Source: Tardiphaga sp. (lineage in GTDB: Bacteria; Pseudomonadota; Alphaproteobacteria; Rhizobiales; Xanthobacteraceae). From it: a DNA stretch of 51,055 nt. The translations under genes and the position numbers were made by a program. Shown in pieces: positions 26,322 through 34,923 of the stretch (its first letter is position 1; every line of letters starts with the position of its first letter). Location of the stretch: NCBI GenBank assembly GCA_030147505.1, contig JASBVG010000030.1:1-51055 (forward strand). The letters run 5' to 3'. The notes below the pieces were generated by a model, which worked only from the letters and a program-made list of their open reading frames with translations, searched no databases and was not told the DNA's origin.

Positions 26322-27230
26322 ATGACTGCACCATCGGCGCTTCCCACCTCCGTCGATGGCATGCTCGATCTCTTGACGAAGCGCGGCTATTTCGCGGAGC
26401 GTTCGCTGGCGACAGTGGCCTATCTGTCGCTGCGCATGGGCCGGCCACTGTTCCTCGAAGGTGAGGCGGGGGTCGGCAAGACCGAAATTGCAAAGGTGCT
26501 GTCGGCTGCGCTCGGCCGCAAGCTGATCCGCCTGCAATGTTATGAAGGCCTCGACGTTTCCTCTGCCGTCTATGAGTGGAACAGCGCCTCGCAGATGATT
26601 GCGATCCGCCTTGCAGAAGCCGCCGGCGAGAGTGACCGCGACCAGCTCGCCAGCGACATCTTTGCGGATCGCTATCTGATCAAGCGCCCGCTGCTGCAGG
26701 CGCTGGAGCCCGATGTGAGCGGCGCGCCCGTCTTGCTGATCGATGAGCTGGATCGTGCCGATGAAGCCTTCGAAGCCTATCTGCTCGAAATCCTGTCCGA
26801 CTTCCAGGTCACGATTCCCGAACTCGGCACCGTGAAGGCGCCGGCGCCGCCCATCGTCATCATCACCTCGAACCGCACCCGCGAGATCCACGACGCGCTG
26901 AAACGGCGCTGTCTGTATCACTGGGTCGACTACCCCGCCGCCGATCGCGAACTCGCCATCGTGAAGTCGCGTGTGCCCGGTATCTCGGCCAAACTCTCGC
27001 AGCAGGTGGTGTCCTTCGTGCAGAAGCTGCGCGATCAGGATTTCTACAAGTCGCCGGGCGTCGCCGAGACCATCGACTGGGCGACGGCGCTGACCGAACT
27101 CGACGCCCGTTCGCTGACGCCGCAGGTAGTCGGCGATACGCTGGGCGCGCTGCTGAAGTATCAGGACGACATCCAGCGCATGCAGGGCGACGCGCTGGCG
27201 AAGACGATCAAGGAAGCGACGAGCGATTGA
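26322..27230 (+). CDS. coxD: MoxR/CoxD-type AAA+ ATPase
   Basis: This 302-residue AAA+ ATPase works with CoxE to insert sulfur or metal into the Mo active site of CO dehydrogenase (shown for CoxD of Afipia). Walker A is GEAGVGKT (residues 47-54), Walker B is VLLIDELD (137-144), and sensor 1 is IVIITSNRTREIHDALKRRC. It is a normal MoxR length. It starts 37 bases after coxM and ends 11 before coxE. Its conservation suggests the enzyme system is meant to be matured. Confidence 0.93.
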   Translation: MTAPSALPTSVDGMLDLLTKRGYFAERSLATVAYLSLRMGRPLFLEGEAGVGKTEIAKVLSAALGRKLIRLQCYEGLDVSSAVYEWNSASQMIAIRLAEAAGESDRDQLASDIFADRYLIKRPLLQALEPDVSGAPVLLIDELDRADEAFEAYLLEILSDFQVTIPELGTVKAPAPPIVIITSNRTREIHDALKRRCLYHWVDYPAADRELAIVKSRVPGISAKLSQQVVSFVQKLRDQDFYKSPGVAETIDWATALTELDARSLTPQVVGDTLGALLKYQDDIQRMQGDALAKTIKEATSD

Positions 27231-27241
27231 TTGGATAGCGC

Positions 27242-28444
27242 ATGCCCATCGATCATCTCAATCCGCCGACCGGGCAGATGGCCGACAACGTCATCGGCTT
27301 CGCGCGCGCGCTGCGTAAAGCGGGGCTGCCGGTCGGGCCGGGCGCGGCGATCGATGCGCTGGACGCCCTGCAGTTGATCGAGATCGGCAAGCGCGCCGAT
27401 GTCTTCACCACGCTCGAGGCGATCTTCGTCAAGCGCCACGAACATGCGCTGATCTTCCGCCAGGCCTTTGACCTGTTCTTCCGCGCCGAGGAAGACTGGA
27501 AGCAGATGCTCGATTCCGTGCCGTTGCCCGATGATTCCAGGCGCAAGCCGCCGCCGGCTTCGCGCCGCGTGCAGGAAGCGATCGCGCAGCCATCCAGGGG
27601 CGAGGAGCGTGAGGCTCCGCAGGAACAGGAGATCAAGCTTTCAGTCTCCGATCGCGAGATCCTGCAGAAGAAGGATTTTGCGCAGATGAGCGCGGCGGAG
27701 ATCGCCGAGGTCACCCGGGCAATCGCCAATATGCGCCTGCCGCAGGCGGAGCTGCGCACCCGCCGCACACGGCCTGACCGGCAGGGCGCACGTCTCGACC
27801 TCCGCCGGACGCTGCGCGCCTCGCTGCGCACCGGCGGCGACATCGTCGATATCCGCCGCCTCGGCCTTATCGACAAGCCGGCGCCCATCGTGGCGCTGCT
27901 CGATATCTCCGGCTCGATGAGCGAATACACCCGCCTGTTCCTGCATTTCCTCCATGCCATCACCGATGCGCGCAAGCGCGTCTCGGTCTTCCTGTTCGGC
28001 ACGCGGCTCACCAATGTCACCCGTGCGCTGCGGGCGCGTGATCCCGACGAAGCGCTGGCGAGTTGCTCGGCATCGGTGCAAGACTGGGCGGGTGGCACCC
28101 GTATCTCGGGCTCGCTGCACAATTTCAACAAGCTGTGGGGTCGCCGCGTGCTCGGGCAGGGCGCCATCGTGCTGCTGATCTCCGATGGGCTCGAACGCGA
28201 GGCGGATTCGCAGCTCGCTTTCGAGATGGACAGGTTGCATCGCTCCTGCCGCCGGCTGATCTGGCTGAACCCCTTGCTGCGCTTCGATGGTTTCGAGCCG
28301 AAGGCGCAAGGCATCAAAATGATGCTGCCCCACGTTGACGAATTCCGCCCGGTACATAATTTGACGTCTATTGACGGCCTGATTAAAGCCCTGTCCGCGC
28401 CGACATCCGGCCATCACCGTCTGCTGATCCGCCCGGCCGCTTGA
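27242..28444 (+). CDS. coxE: CoxE-type von Willebrand factor A protein
   Basis: This 400-residue protein carries a C-terminal VWA domain with metal-ion-dependent adhesion site DISGS (residues 221-225) and later VTRAL/GGTRI elements. The N-terminal half has the CoxE region (FARALRKAGLPVGPG) and a charged linker. CoxD and CoxE act together as an AAA-VWA chaperone pair in molybdoenzyme maturation. ATG 27242. It is 10 bases ahead of the first XdhC gene. Confidence 0.93.
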   Translation: MPIDHLNPPTGQMADNVIGFARALRKAGLPVGPGAAIDALDALQLIEIGKRADVFTTLEAIFVKRHEHALIFRQAFDLFFRAEEDWKQMLDSVPLPDDSRRKPPPASRRVQEAIAQPSRGEEREAPQEQEIKLSVSDREILQKKDFAQMSAAEIAEVTRAIANMRLPQAELRTRRTRPDRQGARLDLRRTLRASLRTGGDIVDIRRLGLIDKPAPIVALLDISGSMSEYTRLFLHFLHAITDARKRVSVFLFGTRLTNVTRALRARDPDEALASCSASVQDWAGGTRISGSLHNFNKLWGRRVLGQGAIVLLISDGLEREADSQLAFEMDRLHRSCRRLIWLNPLLRFDGFEPKAQGIKMMLPHVDEFRPVHNLTSIDGLIKALSAPTSGHHRLLIRPAA

Positions 28445-28454
28445 GGAGGTTTCG

Positions 28455-28778
28455 ATGCTCAACCGCGAAGAAGACATCCTGCAGGCCGCCGAAGCCTGGA
28501 AAAAGGCCGGCCACGGCGTCGCCCTCGCCACGGTGGTAGAGACCTGGGGCTCGGCGCCGCGCCCGGCCGGCTCCAATCTGGTCATCAATGACGATGGCAC
28601 GTTTCTCGGTTCGGTGTCCGGCGGTTGCGTCGAAGGCGCCGTGGTCACCGAGGCGCTGGACGTGATCGACAGCGGCAAGCCGAAACTGCTGGAGTTCGGC
28701 GTGGCCGACGAGACCGCCTGGAATGTCGGTCTGTCCTGTGGCGGTACAATCCGCGTCTTCGTTGAAAAGGTAGGCTGA
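28455..28778 (+). CDS. XdhC/CoxF N-terminal domain protein
   Basis: This 107-residue protein corresponds to the N-terminal domain of XdhC/CoxF, which binds molybdenum cofactor and delivers it to xanthine-dehydrogenase-family enzymes. Motifs: VVETWGSAPRPAGSNLVI, SVSGGCVEGAV and GLSCGGTIRVFVE, with conserved cysteines in GGCVE and SCGG. ATG 28455 follows a GAGGAGG ribosome-binding site. The C-terminal domain is encoded by the next gene, three bases downstream, so the protein is split in two. Confidence 0.9.
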   Translation: MLNREEDILQAAEAWKKAGHGVALATVVETWGSAPRPAGSNLVINDDGTFLGSVSGGCVEGAVVTEALDVIDSGKPKLLEFGVADETAWNVGLSCGGTIRVFVEKVG

Positions 28779-28781
28779 GCC

Positions 28782-29483
28782 GTGAAAACCGAGACACTGG
28801 CGCTGCTCAATGCCGAGCGCGCCGCCCGTCGCCCTGTCGTTGTGGTGACCGATATATCCGATGGAATACAGCGCCTGGTGAAAGCCGCAGACTTCGCCAG
28901 CGATCCGCTGCATGCGGAGCTGGAGAAGCAGCTCCGCATGGGCAAAAGCGCCATGATCGAGGTGGACGGCAGGAAGCAGTTTCTGAACGTCTACGCACCC
29001 ACCGCCAAGCTTGTGATCATCGGGGCGGTCCATATCAGCCAGGCCCTGGCGCCGCTGGCGCGCTCGCTCGATTACGACGTCATCGTGGTCGATCCGCGCA
29101 CTGCTTTTGCAAGTCCCGAGCGCTTCCCCGATGTCGAACTGATCGCGGAGTGGCCGGACGAAGCGCTGCCGCCGCTCGGCATCGATCGCTGGACCGCCTT
29201 CGTCGCGGTGACGCACGATCCGAAGATCGACGATCCCGCGCTGTTGCACGCCTTCGAGAAAGGCTGCTTCTATATTGGCGCGCTCGGTTCGCGGAAGACG
29301 CATACCAAGCGTCTCGATCGTCTGAAGGGGCAGGGCGCGACGGACGCCGACCTTGCGAAGATCAAGGCGCCCATCGGCCTGAATATCGGCGCCGTCTCGC
29401 CGTCCGAGATCGCGGTCTCGATCATGGCCGAGATCACCGCCGAACTGCGTTTGCCGAAAGACGCAAAGGCGAGCGCAGCATGA
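28782..29483 (+). CDS. XdhC C-terminal Rossmann domain protein
   Basis: This 233-residue protein has a variable N-terminal part and the XdhC Rossmann C-terminal domain (KLVIIGAVHISQALAPLA, VIVVDPRTAFASPERF, FVAVTHDPKIDDPAL, YIGALGSRKTHTKRL, IGLNIGAVSPSEIAVSIMAEI). It is part of the Mo-cofactor sulfuration or transfer chaperone. The start is GTG at 28782-28784. Its TGA stop overlaps the next gene's ATG (ATGA), so the two are coupled. Confidence 0.9.
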   Translation: MKTETLALLNAERAARRPVVVVTDISDGIQRLVKAADFASDPLHAELEKQLRMGKSAMIEVDGRKQFLNVYAPTAKLVIIGAVHISQALAPLARSLDYDVIVVDPRTAFASPERFPDVELIAEWPDEALPPLGIDRWTAFVAVTHDPKIDDPALLHAFEKGCFYIGALGSRKTHTKRLDRLKGQGATDADLAKIKAPIGLNIGAVSPSEIAVSIMAEITAELRLPKDAKASAA

Positions 29484-31084
29484 AGTTCGGTCCGGCCAGC
29501 CCGGCCGATGCGCTCGGCGGCGTCACCGTCCACACGCTGCGACAGGGCGCGCTCGTTCTCAAGAAGGGCACTACCATCGGCCCCGACGAAGTGGCTGAAC
29601 TGACACGTGCAGGCGTCAAGGAGATCGTCGTCGTGCGCCTCGAAGACGGCGATGTCTCCGAGGACGCCGCCGCCGCCAGCATCGCACAGGCGGTGGCCGG
29701 CGAGGGCGTAACCGTGGAGCGTGCCTTCACTGGTCGCGCCAATCTGTTTGCGGCTAGGCCTGGTGTACTGGTCGTCGACCGCGCTGCGGTCGACCGCATC
29801 AATGGCGTGGACGAGGCGATTACCTTCGCGACGCTGCAGGCGTTCAAGCCGGTGGTCGAGAACGAGATGGTCGCTACCGTGAAGCTGATCCCGTTCGGCG
29901 TCGCCGGCGGCCTGCGTGATGCCGCGGTGAAGGCGGCGGGCGGGGCGGCGATGCGGATCGCGCCGTACAAGGTGAAAAGGGTCGGCGTCGTCTCGACCTT
30001 GCTGCCAGGTCTGTCACCCAAGGTGATCGACAAGACCCTGCGTGTGACCGAAGAACGGCTTGCGCCTGCGGGGGCGAGGATCATCGCCGAGCGCCGCGTG
30101 TCGCATGATGAAAAGGTACTCGCGAAAGCCATCGACGAACTGCTCAGGCTCGGCGCCGAACTCGTCATCGTGTTTGGCGCCTCCGCCATCGCCGATCGCC
30201 GTGACGTCATCCCGGCGGCCATTGAGGCGGTCGGCGGCACCATCCATCACTTCGGCATGCCGGTGGACCCCGGCAATCTCCTGCTGATCGGCGAGGCCGG
30301 CGGCGTCCCGGTGCTGGGTGCGCCCGGCTGTGCACGCTCTCCCGTGGAGAACGGTTTCGACTGGGTGCTGATGCGCCTGCTCGCCGGCGTTGAGGTGACG
30401 CGTGCCGATCTCATCGGCATGGGTGTCGGCGGTCTGCTGATGGAAATCGTCACACGGCCGCAGCCGCGCGCGCCGGCCGAGACCGATGGCAATCGCAGTG
30501 TTGCCGCGCTGGTTCTTGCCGCAGGCCGCGGCACACGGATGGGCGGGCCGAACAAGCTGCTGGCGGAACTGAACGGCAAGCCGCTGGTGCGCATCGTCGC
30601 CGAACATGCGCTCAAATCCAAAGCGACCAGCGTCACCGTCGTGACGGGCCATCAGGCCGCCGAGGTCGAAAAGGCGCTGAAAGGCCTCAACGTCACCTTC
30701 GTCTATAATCCGGATTTTCCCGATGGCATCGCCAGCTCAGTCAAGGCAGGCATCGCCTCGGTGCCGCGGGATGCCGATGGTGCGGTGGTCTGTCTCGGCG
30801 ATATGCCGCTGATCGACGCGAAGATGATCGATCGCCTGATCGACGCCTTCGCCCCGGATCGCGGCCATCTGATCGCGGTGCCGGTGAGCGACGGCCGCCG
30901 CGGCAATCCGGTGCTGTGGTCGCGCCGCTTCTTCCCGGAATTGATGACGCTGGACGGCGATGTCGGCGCGCGGGAGCTGATCCTGAAACATGCTGAGGTC
31001 GTCGCCGATGTGCTCGTCGAGGGGCCGGGTGCGTTTCTGGATATCGACACGCCGCAGGCGTTGGAAGAAGCGCGGAGCGGTTAG
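29480..31084 (+). CDS. MoCF domain fused to MocA-type molybdopterin nucleotidyltransferase
   Basis: This 534-residue two-domain protein has an N-terminal molybdopterin-binding MoCF/MoeA-like domain (about residues 165-325, KRVGVVSTLLPGL, LVIVFGASAIADRRDVIPAAI, GAPGCARSPVENGFDWVLMRLLAG). A C-terminal MobA/MocA-like transferase (residues 342-534) shows LAAGRGTRMGGPNKLL, GIASSVKAGI, CLGDMPLID and GDVGARELI. MocA-type enzymes make the cytosine dinucleotide cofactor used by CO-dehydrogenase-family enzymes, which fits the cluster. ATG 29480 overlaps the xdhC stop by four bases. GTP versus CTP use cannot be fixed here. Confidence 0.88.
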   Translation: MKFGPASPADALGGVTVHTLRQGALVLKKGTTIGPDEVAELTRAGVKEIVVVRLEDGDVSEDAAAASIAQAVAGEGVTVERAFTGRANLFAARPGVLVVDRAAVDRINGVDEAITFATLQAFKPVVENEMVATVKLIPFGVAGGLRDAAVKAAGGAAMRIAPYKVKRVGVVSTLLPGLSPKVIDKTLRVTEERLAPAGARIIAERRVSHDEKVLAKAIDELLRLGAELVIVFGASAIADRRDVIPAAIEAVGGTIHHFGMPVDPGNLLLIGEAGGVPVLGAPGCARSPVENGFDWVLMRLLAGVEVTRADLIGMGVGGLLMEIVTRPQPRAPAETDGNRSVAALVLAAGRGTRMGGPNKLLAELNGKPLVRIVAEHALKSKATSVTVVTGHQAAEVEKALKGLNVTFVYNPDFPDGIASSVKAGIASVPRDADGAVVCLGDMPLIDAKMIDRLIDAFAPDRGHLIAVPVSDGRRGNPVLWSRRFFPELMTLDGDVGARELILKHAEVVADVLVEGPGAFLDIDTPQALEEARSG

Positions 31085-31110
31085 GTTACTATTTGATCCG
31101 CACTCTAACT

Positions 31111-31210
31111 GTCATCACCCGCGAAAGCGGGTGATCCAGTAAACGCTGACGGATGTGTCTGCCATTGCCGCCTGCGTTTACTGGATCGCCTGGTCATGCT
31201 GGGCGACGAC
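31111..31210. repeat. Paired inverted hairpin repeat (REPIN-like), copy C
   Basis: Left unit: ATCACCCGC, GAAA, GCGGGTGAT then CCAGTAAACGC. Right unit starts GCGTTTACTGGAT, an exact 13-base inverse of the left tail, then a weaker stem TCGCCTGG, TCATG, CTGGGCGA that needs two G-T pairs. Located between the MoCF/MocA and reductase genes, which are convergent. Confidence 0.75.
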
Positions 31211-31227
31211 AGTGTGAGGGTGGTTGC

Positions 31228-32124
31228 CTACACGTCGTCGACCTCCAGCTGCGCCAAATCTTCCAGTAACCCCGGCCCCGTAGGCGTCCATCCCAGCTTC
31301 TGCCGCGTCTGCGCATTCGACGCCGGCACATCATGCGTCGCGAACATCGCGAGCCAGCCGAAGAACGCCTGCGCGTCTTCCGGTGTGATCGACGTCACCG
31401 GCAGATCGAGTCTCTTGCCGATCGTCTCCGCAATCGTCCGCAGCGTCACGCCTTCTTCAGCCACTGCATGATATTTCGCATTCGGCTCCGCTTTCTCGAT
31501 GGCCAGCCGATAGAGACGGGCGACATCCAGCACGTGGGCGGCAGGCCAGCGCGTGGCTCCGTCGCCGACATAGGCGCAGGCGCCTTTCTGGCGATAGATC
31601 TCAATCACCGGCGAGATCAGGCCCTGCCGCCTGACATCATGCACCTGCGGCAGCCGCACCACCGACACATTGACGCCAGTCCCGGCGACGTCCGCGGCCG
31701 CTTCTTCCGAGATTGCGCGCGGATGCCGGTCCGATCCGATAATTGGATTGTCTTCTTTCGCGGATTCACCGGGCACAGTGTTGGCGAGCCCGGTGCCGGA
31801 TGTCACGATCAGCGGACGGTTCGAGCCTCTGAGCGCCGCACCGAGTCCGGTGACGACGCGCCGGTCATCCTGACAGTTCGCAACGAAATTCGAAAAATCA
31901 TGTTTGAAGGCGAGATGGATCACACCATCCGCACGCTCGAGGCCTGCCGCTAGCCCGTCTAGATCGTCGATCGAGCCGCGATAGACCTCGGCACCAGCTT
32001 CGGCCAGCGCCGCTGCCTTGGCTTCGGATCGGCACAGGCCGATCACATCGTGCCCGGCCGCAACCAGATCTCGGGTAACAGCCAGGCCAATGAATCCGCT
32101 GGCCCCGGTTACGAATACGCGCAT
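31228..32124 (-). CDS. NAD-dependent epimerase/dehydratase family reductase
   Basis: This 298-residue extended short-chain dehydrogenase has the nucleotide-binding TGASGFIG motif at residues 6-13 and a Rossmann fold (AEVYRGSIDDLDGLA). It is atypical in the catalytic region, with no clear YxxxK. It resembles NAD(P)H-binding oxidoreductases found next to MmyB-type regulators. ATG 32122-32124; a TTG start two codons upstream is possible. It is divergent from the regulator, with palindrome 32181-32196 between them. The substrate is unknown. Confidence 0.85.
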   Translation of the reverse strand: MRVFVTGASGFIGLAVTRDLVAAGHDVIGLCRSEAKAAALAEAGAEVYRGSIDDLDGLAAGLERADGVIHLAFKHDFSNFVANCQDDRRVVTGLGAALRGSNRPLIVTSGTGLANTVPGESAKEDNPIIGSDRHPRAISEEAAADVAGTGVNVSVVRLPQVHDVRRQGLISPVIEIYRQKGACAYVGDGATRWPAAHVLDVARLYRLAIEKAEPNAKYHAVAEEGVTLRTIAETIGKRLDLPVTSITPEDAQAFFGWLAMFATHDVPASNAQTRQKLGWTPTGPGLLEDLAQLEVDDV

Positions 32125-32180
32125 GCCCAAACTCCGCTCTTGCTTTGATGGGACAAAACTGGCGGCTTCGATTATCGTGG

Positions 32181-32196
32181 TAAAGTCGAGACTTTA
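32181..32196. promoter_or_regulatory. Operator-like palindrome between reductase and MmyB-type regulator
   Basis: TAAAGTCGAGACTTTA has perfect 7-bp arms around GA in an AT-rich 82-base divergent region, 10 bases before the regulator start ATG at 32207. This is a natural place for autoregulation and control of the reductase. Confidence 0.55.
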
Positions 32197-32206
32197 TCAT
32201 AGTATA

Positions 32207-33052
32207 ATGACTGACAGGATGAGCGGCCTTCCAACCAGCGATAACACCCTTGGAGATTATCTCCGCGACCGGAGAACCCGGCTCGATCCGGCCGCGTTCG
32301 GCTTTTCGACAACGCGCCGGCGTACTTTTGGTCTGCGCCGGGAGGAGGTGGCACAGCGGGCCAATATCAGTTCGACCTGGTACACCTGTCTGGAGCAGGG
32401 GCGCGGCGGCGCGCCATCCGCCGATGTGCTCGATCGCATCTCGCGTGCGCTGATGCTCACCGATGTCGAGCGCGAGCATCTGTTTCTGATCGGCCTCGGC
32501 CGCCCGCCCGAGGTGAAATATCGGAAGAGCGAAGGTGTCACGCCGCGGCTGCAACGTGTGCTCGATGCGCTGGAGCCGAGCCCCGCTCTGATCCGCACCG
32601 CGATCTGGGATGTCGTCGCCTGGAATCGCGCCGCGACCGTGATGCTCACCGACTATGGCGCGCTGCCGCCGGAGCAACGCAATATCCTGCGCTTCGTCTT
32701 TCTCGATCCGCGCTCACGCGCTGCGCAATATGATTGGCAAAGCGTGGCGCGCTTCGTCGTCGGCGCGTTCAGAATCGATGCATCGCGCGCTGGTGCGACG
32801 GCAGAGGTCGAGCCGCTGGTCACAGAACTCTGCAGCCGCAGTCCGGAATTCGCCGCCATGTGGCGCGACAACGATGTGCAGGCGCCACATGGTGACGGCG
32901 TCAAGCGCATCCGTCATCCGGTGCTCGGCCCGCTGACCTTCGAATACTCGGCCTTCGTCATCGATGGCCGTACCGACCTGACCATGGTGGTTTACAATCC
33001 CGTCGATCCCGATGATCTCGCGCGAATTCGTTCGCACGTCCCACCATCGTGA
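32207..33052 (+). CDS. Helix-turn-helix regulator with MmyB-like ligand-binding domain
   Basis: This 281-residue regulator has an N-terminal XRE-type HTH (GDYLRDRRTRLDPAAFGF, FGLRREEVAQRANISSTWYTCLEQGRG, residues about 15-75) and a C-terminal MmyB-type domain that binds a small hydrophobic ligand (RTAIWDVVAWNRAATVMLTDYG, LRFVFLDPRSR). Proteins of this class control an adjacent dehydrogenase, which fits the divergent reductase. ATG 32207; ATG 32219 is an alternative. The frame continues upstream but that part overlaps the reductase. Confidence 0.9.
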   Translation: MTDRMSGLPTSDNTLGDYLRDRRTRLDPAAFGFSTTRRRTFGLRREEVAQRANISSTWYTCLEQGRGGAPSADVLDRISRALMLTDVEREHLFLIGLGRPPEVKYRKSEGVTPRLQRVLDALEPSPALIRTAIWDVVAWNRAATVMLTDYGALPPEQRNILRFVFLDPRSRAAQYDWQSVARFVVGAFRIDASRAGATAEVEPLVTELCSRSPEFAAMWRDNDVQAPHGDGVKRIRHPVLGPLTFEYSAFVIDGRTDLTMVVYNPVDPDDLARIRSHVPPS

Positions 33053-33140
33053 TCGCGGCGGACGTCGATTCTCGTTTCATTCACCAAGTCGAAACGCCTC
33101 CCTGCCATTGTACCGCGACTGCACCTCGGGGGAGGGGAAA

Positions 33141-33521
33141 TTGTCATTTCGGATCGCCGCGCGTCGCCGCGCGTTTTTCTCTGCTGCGCTTCTTTTCAGT
33201 CTCGCATCCCTGCAGCCGGCAATTGGCGCCGGCGCTCTCGCCATCGGCAAATGCGGTGCCTATGGCCAGGCCTATGATCATCCGGCACAGGCTTCCGCGC
33301 TTGCTGCGGCCAAAAAGGCCTGCAAGGGCGATTGCACCACGCTGACCATGAAACGCGCCTGCGCTGCACTATCGGTGGACATGGCCAATCCCTGCGGCGC
33401 CCACGGCTATGCAGTGGCGCCGCGCATTTCCGCGACGCTGAACGAGGCGACCAAGAAGTGCTACGAGCACGGCGGCAAGGAATGCGTCATCCGTGCCTGG
33501 GCCTGCGACGGTACGGGCTAG
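33141..33521 (+). CDS. DUF4189-type secreted cysteine-rich protein
   Basis: This protein of about 126 residues has an arginine-rich start and signal peptide (RRRAFFSAALLFSLASLQPAIGA), then a DUF4189-like domain beginning GALAIGKCGAYGQAYDHPAQASALAAAKKAC. Eight cysteines in the mature part (such as CKGDC, CAAL, NPCGAHG, KKC, GGKEC and AWAC) suggest four disulfides. The start is TTG at 33141 with GGAGGGG upstream; no ATG allows the signal peptide. Function unknown; periplasmic or secreted. Confidence 0.75.
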   Translation: MSFRIAARRRAFFSAALLFSLASLQPAIGAGALAIGKCGAYGQAYDHPAQASALAAAKKACKGDCTTLTMKRACAALSVDMANPCGAHGYAVAPRISATLNEATKKCYEHGGKECVIRAWACDGTG

Positions 33522-33603
33522 CAACAAGAAATAGCAATACCGGCGACGAGGTTGCCCATATTTGGCCTCGTTGATTCCGCCATCGGCGGCTATTCTGTCG
33601 CCG

Positions 33604-34923
33604 ATGATGCCGCTCCGACGAACCATTTTTACATCCGCTCCCGAAAGCCCGGAGCTTCAGGCCGCCCGTGAAGCTCTGAACCGTCAGGTGCTGCTCACCG
33701 AACGGCTGCGGATCAAGGCCGTCATCGCGACGGTCGCGATCCTCACGGCCATCGTCACGATCATTCAACTGGCGTTGCCGGATGTCTTCATCGGTATTTC
33801 CCGCGGCGGCTTCGAGCTCGGCTCGACCTATGTGATCTTCCTGCCGTTTCTCGCGCTTGAACTGCTGGCGCTCTATCTGGTCAGCCGCCGCGTCGAGCAG
33901 AACAAGGACGTCCCGATCTTCCGCCGCTATCTCAGCGCGCTGATCGAAACCAGCGTGCCAACGGCTGCTCTGTATCTTCACATGAACTGGATGGGCGCCA
34001 ACACAGCGCTCGCCTTCGCGGCGCCGCTCACCTATTTCGTCTTCATCATTCTCTCGACGCTGCGGCTGGATTTCTGGCTGTCCACCTTCACCGGTTTTGT
34101 TGCGGGGTCGGAGATGTTCGCCCTGGCGATGCTTTATCGGCCCGCCGGCTTTGCCGATGAGCCGATGCCGGAAGGTATCTTTCAGCTGGTCCGCGCCGTC
34201 ATGCTGCTCGTCGGCGGCGTGCTTGCGGGCGCCGTCGGCATGCAGTTGCGGCGGCAGTTTGAGGCGAGCATTGCCGCGGCTGCCGCGCGCGATCACGTCA
34301 CCAATCTGTTCGGCCAGCATGTGTCGCCGCAGGTGGTGGAGCGGCTGCTTGCCACCGGCGCCGCGCCAACCACCGAAATGCGGCAGGTTGCGGTGATGTT
34401 CGTCGACATCCGCAACTTCACTGCCGCGACGCGCATCCACACGCCGCGCCAGGTGGTCGAGCGCCTCGACGAGGCCTTCGCCATCATGGTCGATGTACTC
34501 GACCGTCACTCGGGCATCGTAAACAAGTTTCTTGGTGACGGATTTCTGGCTGTGTTCGGCGCGCCCATTGAAGATTCCAATGCGGCGCGATGTGCCGTCG
34601 AAGCCGCGCGCGAAATGCTGGCGGAAATGGAAAAGAACAATCGTGGCAGCGAATGGCCGCTGCGGATCGGCATCGGCATCCATATGGGCGCTGTCATCGC
34701 CGGCAATGTCGGCTCGCCCCGGCGGAAGGAATATACGGTGATGGGCGATACCGTGAACTTTGCTGCCCGCCTGGAAGCGCTCAACAAGGAGTTCGGCTCG
34801 CAATTGCTGATTTCCACGGCGGCGCGCGATGCCGCTGGTGAGGCCGGGCGCGATGCGGCGTTTCTCGGCGACGTCCAGGTGCGCGGCTATGAGCAGCCGC
34901 AGGCGGTGTGGCAGCTCGGCTAG
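33604..34923 (+). CDS. Membrane-bound class III adenylate/guanylate cyclase
   Basis: This 439-residue protein has an N-terminal region of about six membrane helices (residues 35-58, 74-95, 110-130, 137-155, 157-178 and 195-215), a short linker and a C-terminal class III cyclase domain. Metal-binding Asp268 is in MFVDIRNFTAATR and Asp312 in FLGDGFLAVFG; VNFAARLEAL and the IGIHMGAVIAGNVG region complete the domain. cAMP production is expected. I chose ATG 33604; ATG 33607 and an upstream TTG are possible. Its stop overlaps the convergent bcsS stop by four bases (CTAG). Confidence 0.9.
   Translation: MMPLRRTIFTSAPESPELQAAREALNRQVLLTERLRIKAVIATVAILTAIVTIIQLALPDVFIGISRGGFELGSTYVIFLPFLALELLALYLVSRRVEQNKDVPIFRRYLSALIETSVPTAALYLHMNWMGANTALAFAAPLTYFVFIILSTLRLDFWLSTFTGFVAGSEMFALAMLYRPAGFADEPMPEGIFQLVRAVMLLVGGVLAGAVGMQLRRQFEASIAAAAARDHVTNLFGQHVSPQVVERLLATGAAPTTEMRQVAVMFVDIRNFTAATRIHTPRQVVERLDEAFAIMVDVLDRHSGIVNKFLGDGFLAVFGAPIEDSNAARCAVEAAREMLAEMEKNNRGSEWPLRIGIGIHMGAVIAGNVGSPRRKEYTVMGDTVNFAARLEALNKEFGSQLLISTAARDAAGEAGRDAAFLGDVQVRGYEQPQAVWQLG

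Noticed and set aside
27641..28954. Minus-strand frame of 437 residues opposite coxE and xdhC
   Set aside because: No family signal, and the plus-strand genes are intact with coupling and ribosome-binding sites.
14913..31210. CRISPR array made of the short repeats
   Set aside because: The repeats are scattered kilobases apart, differ in sequence and are not spaced regularly.
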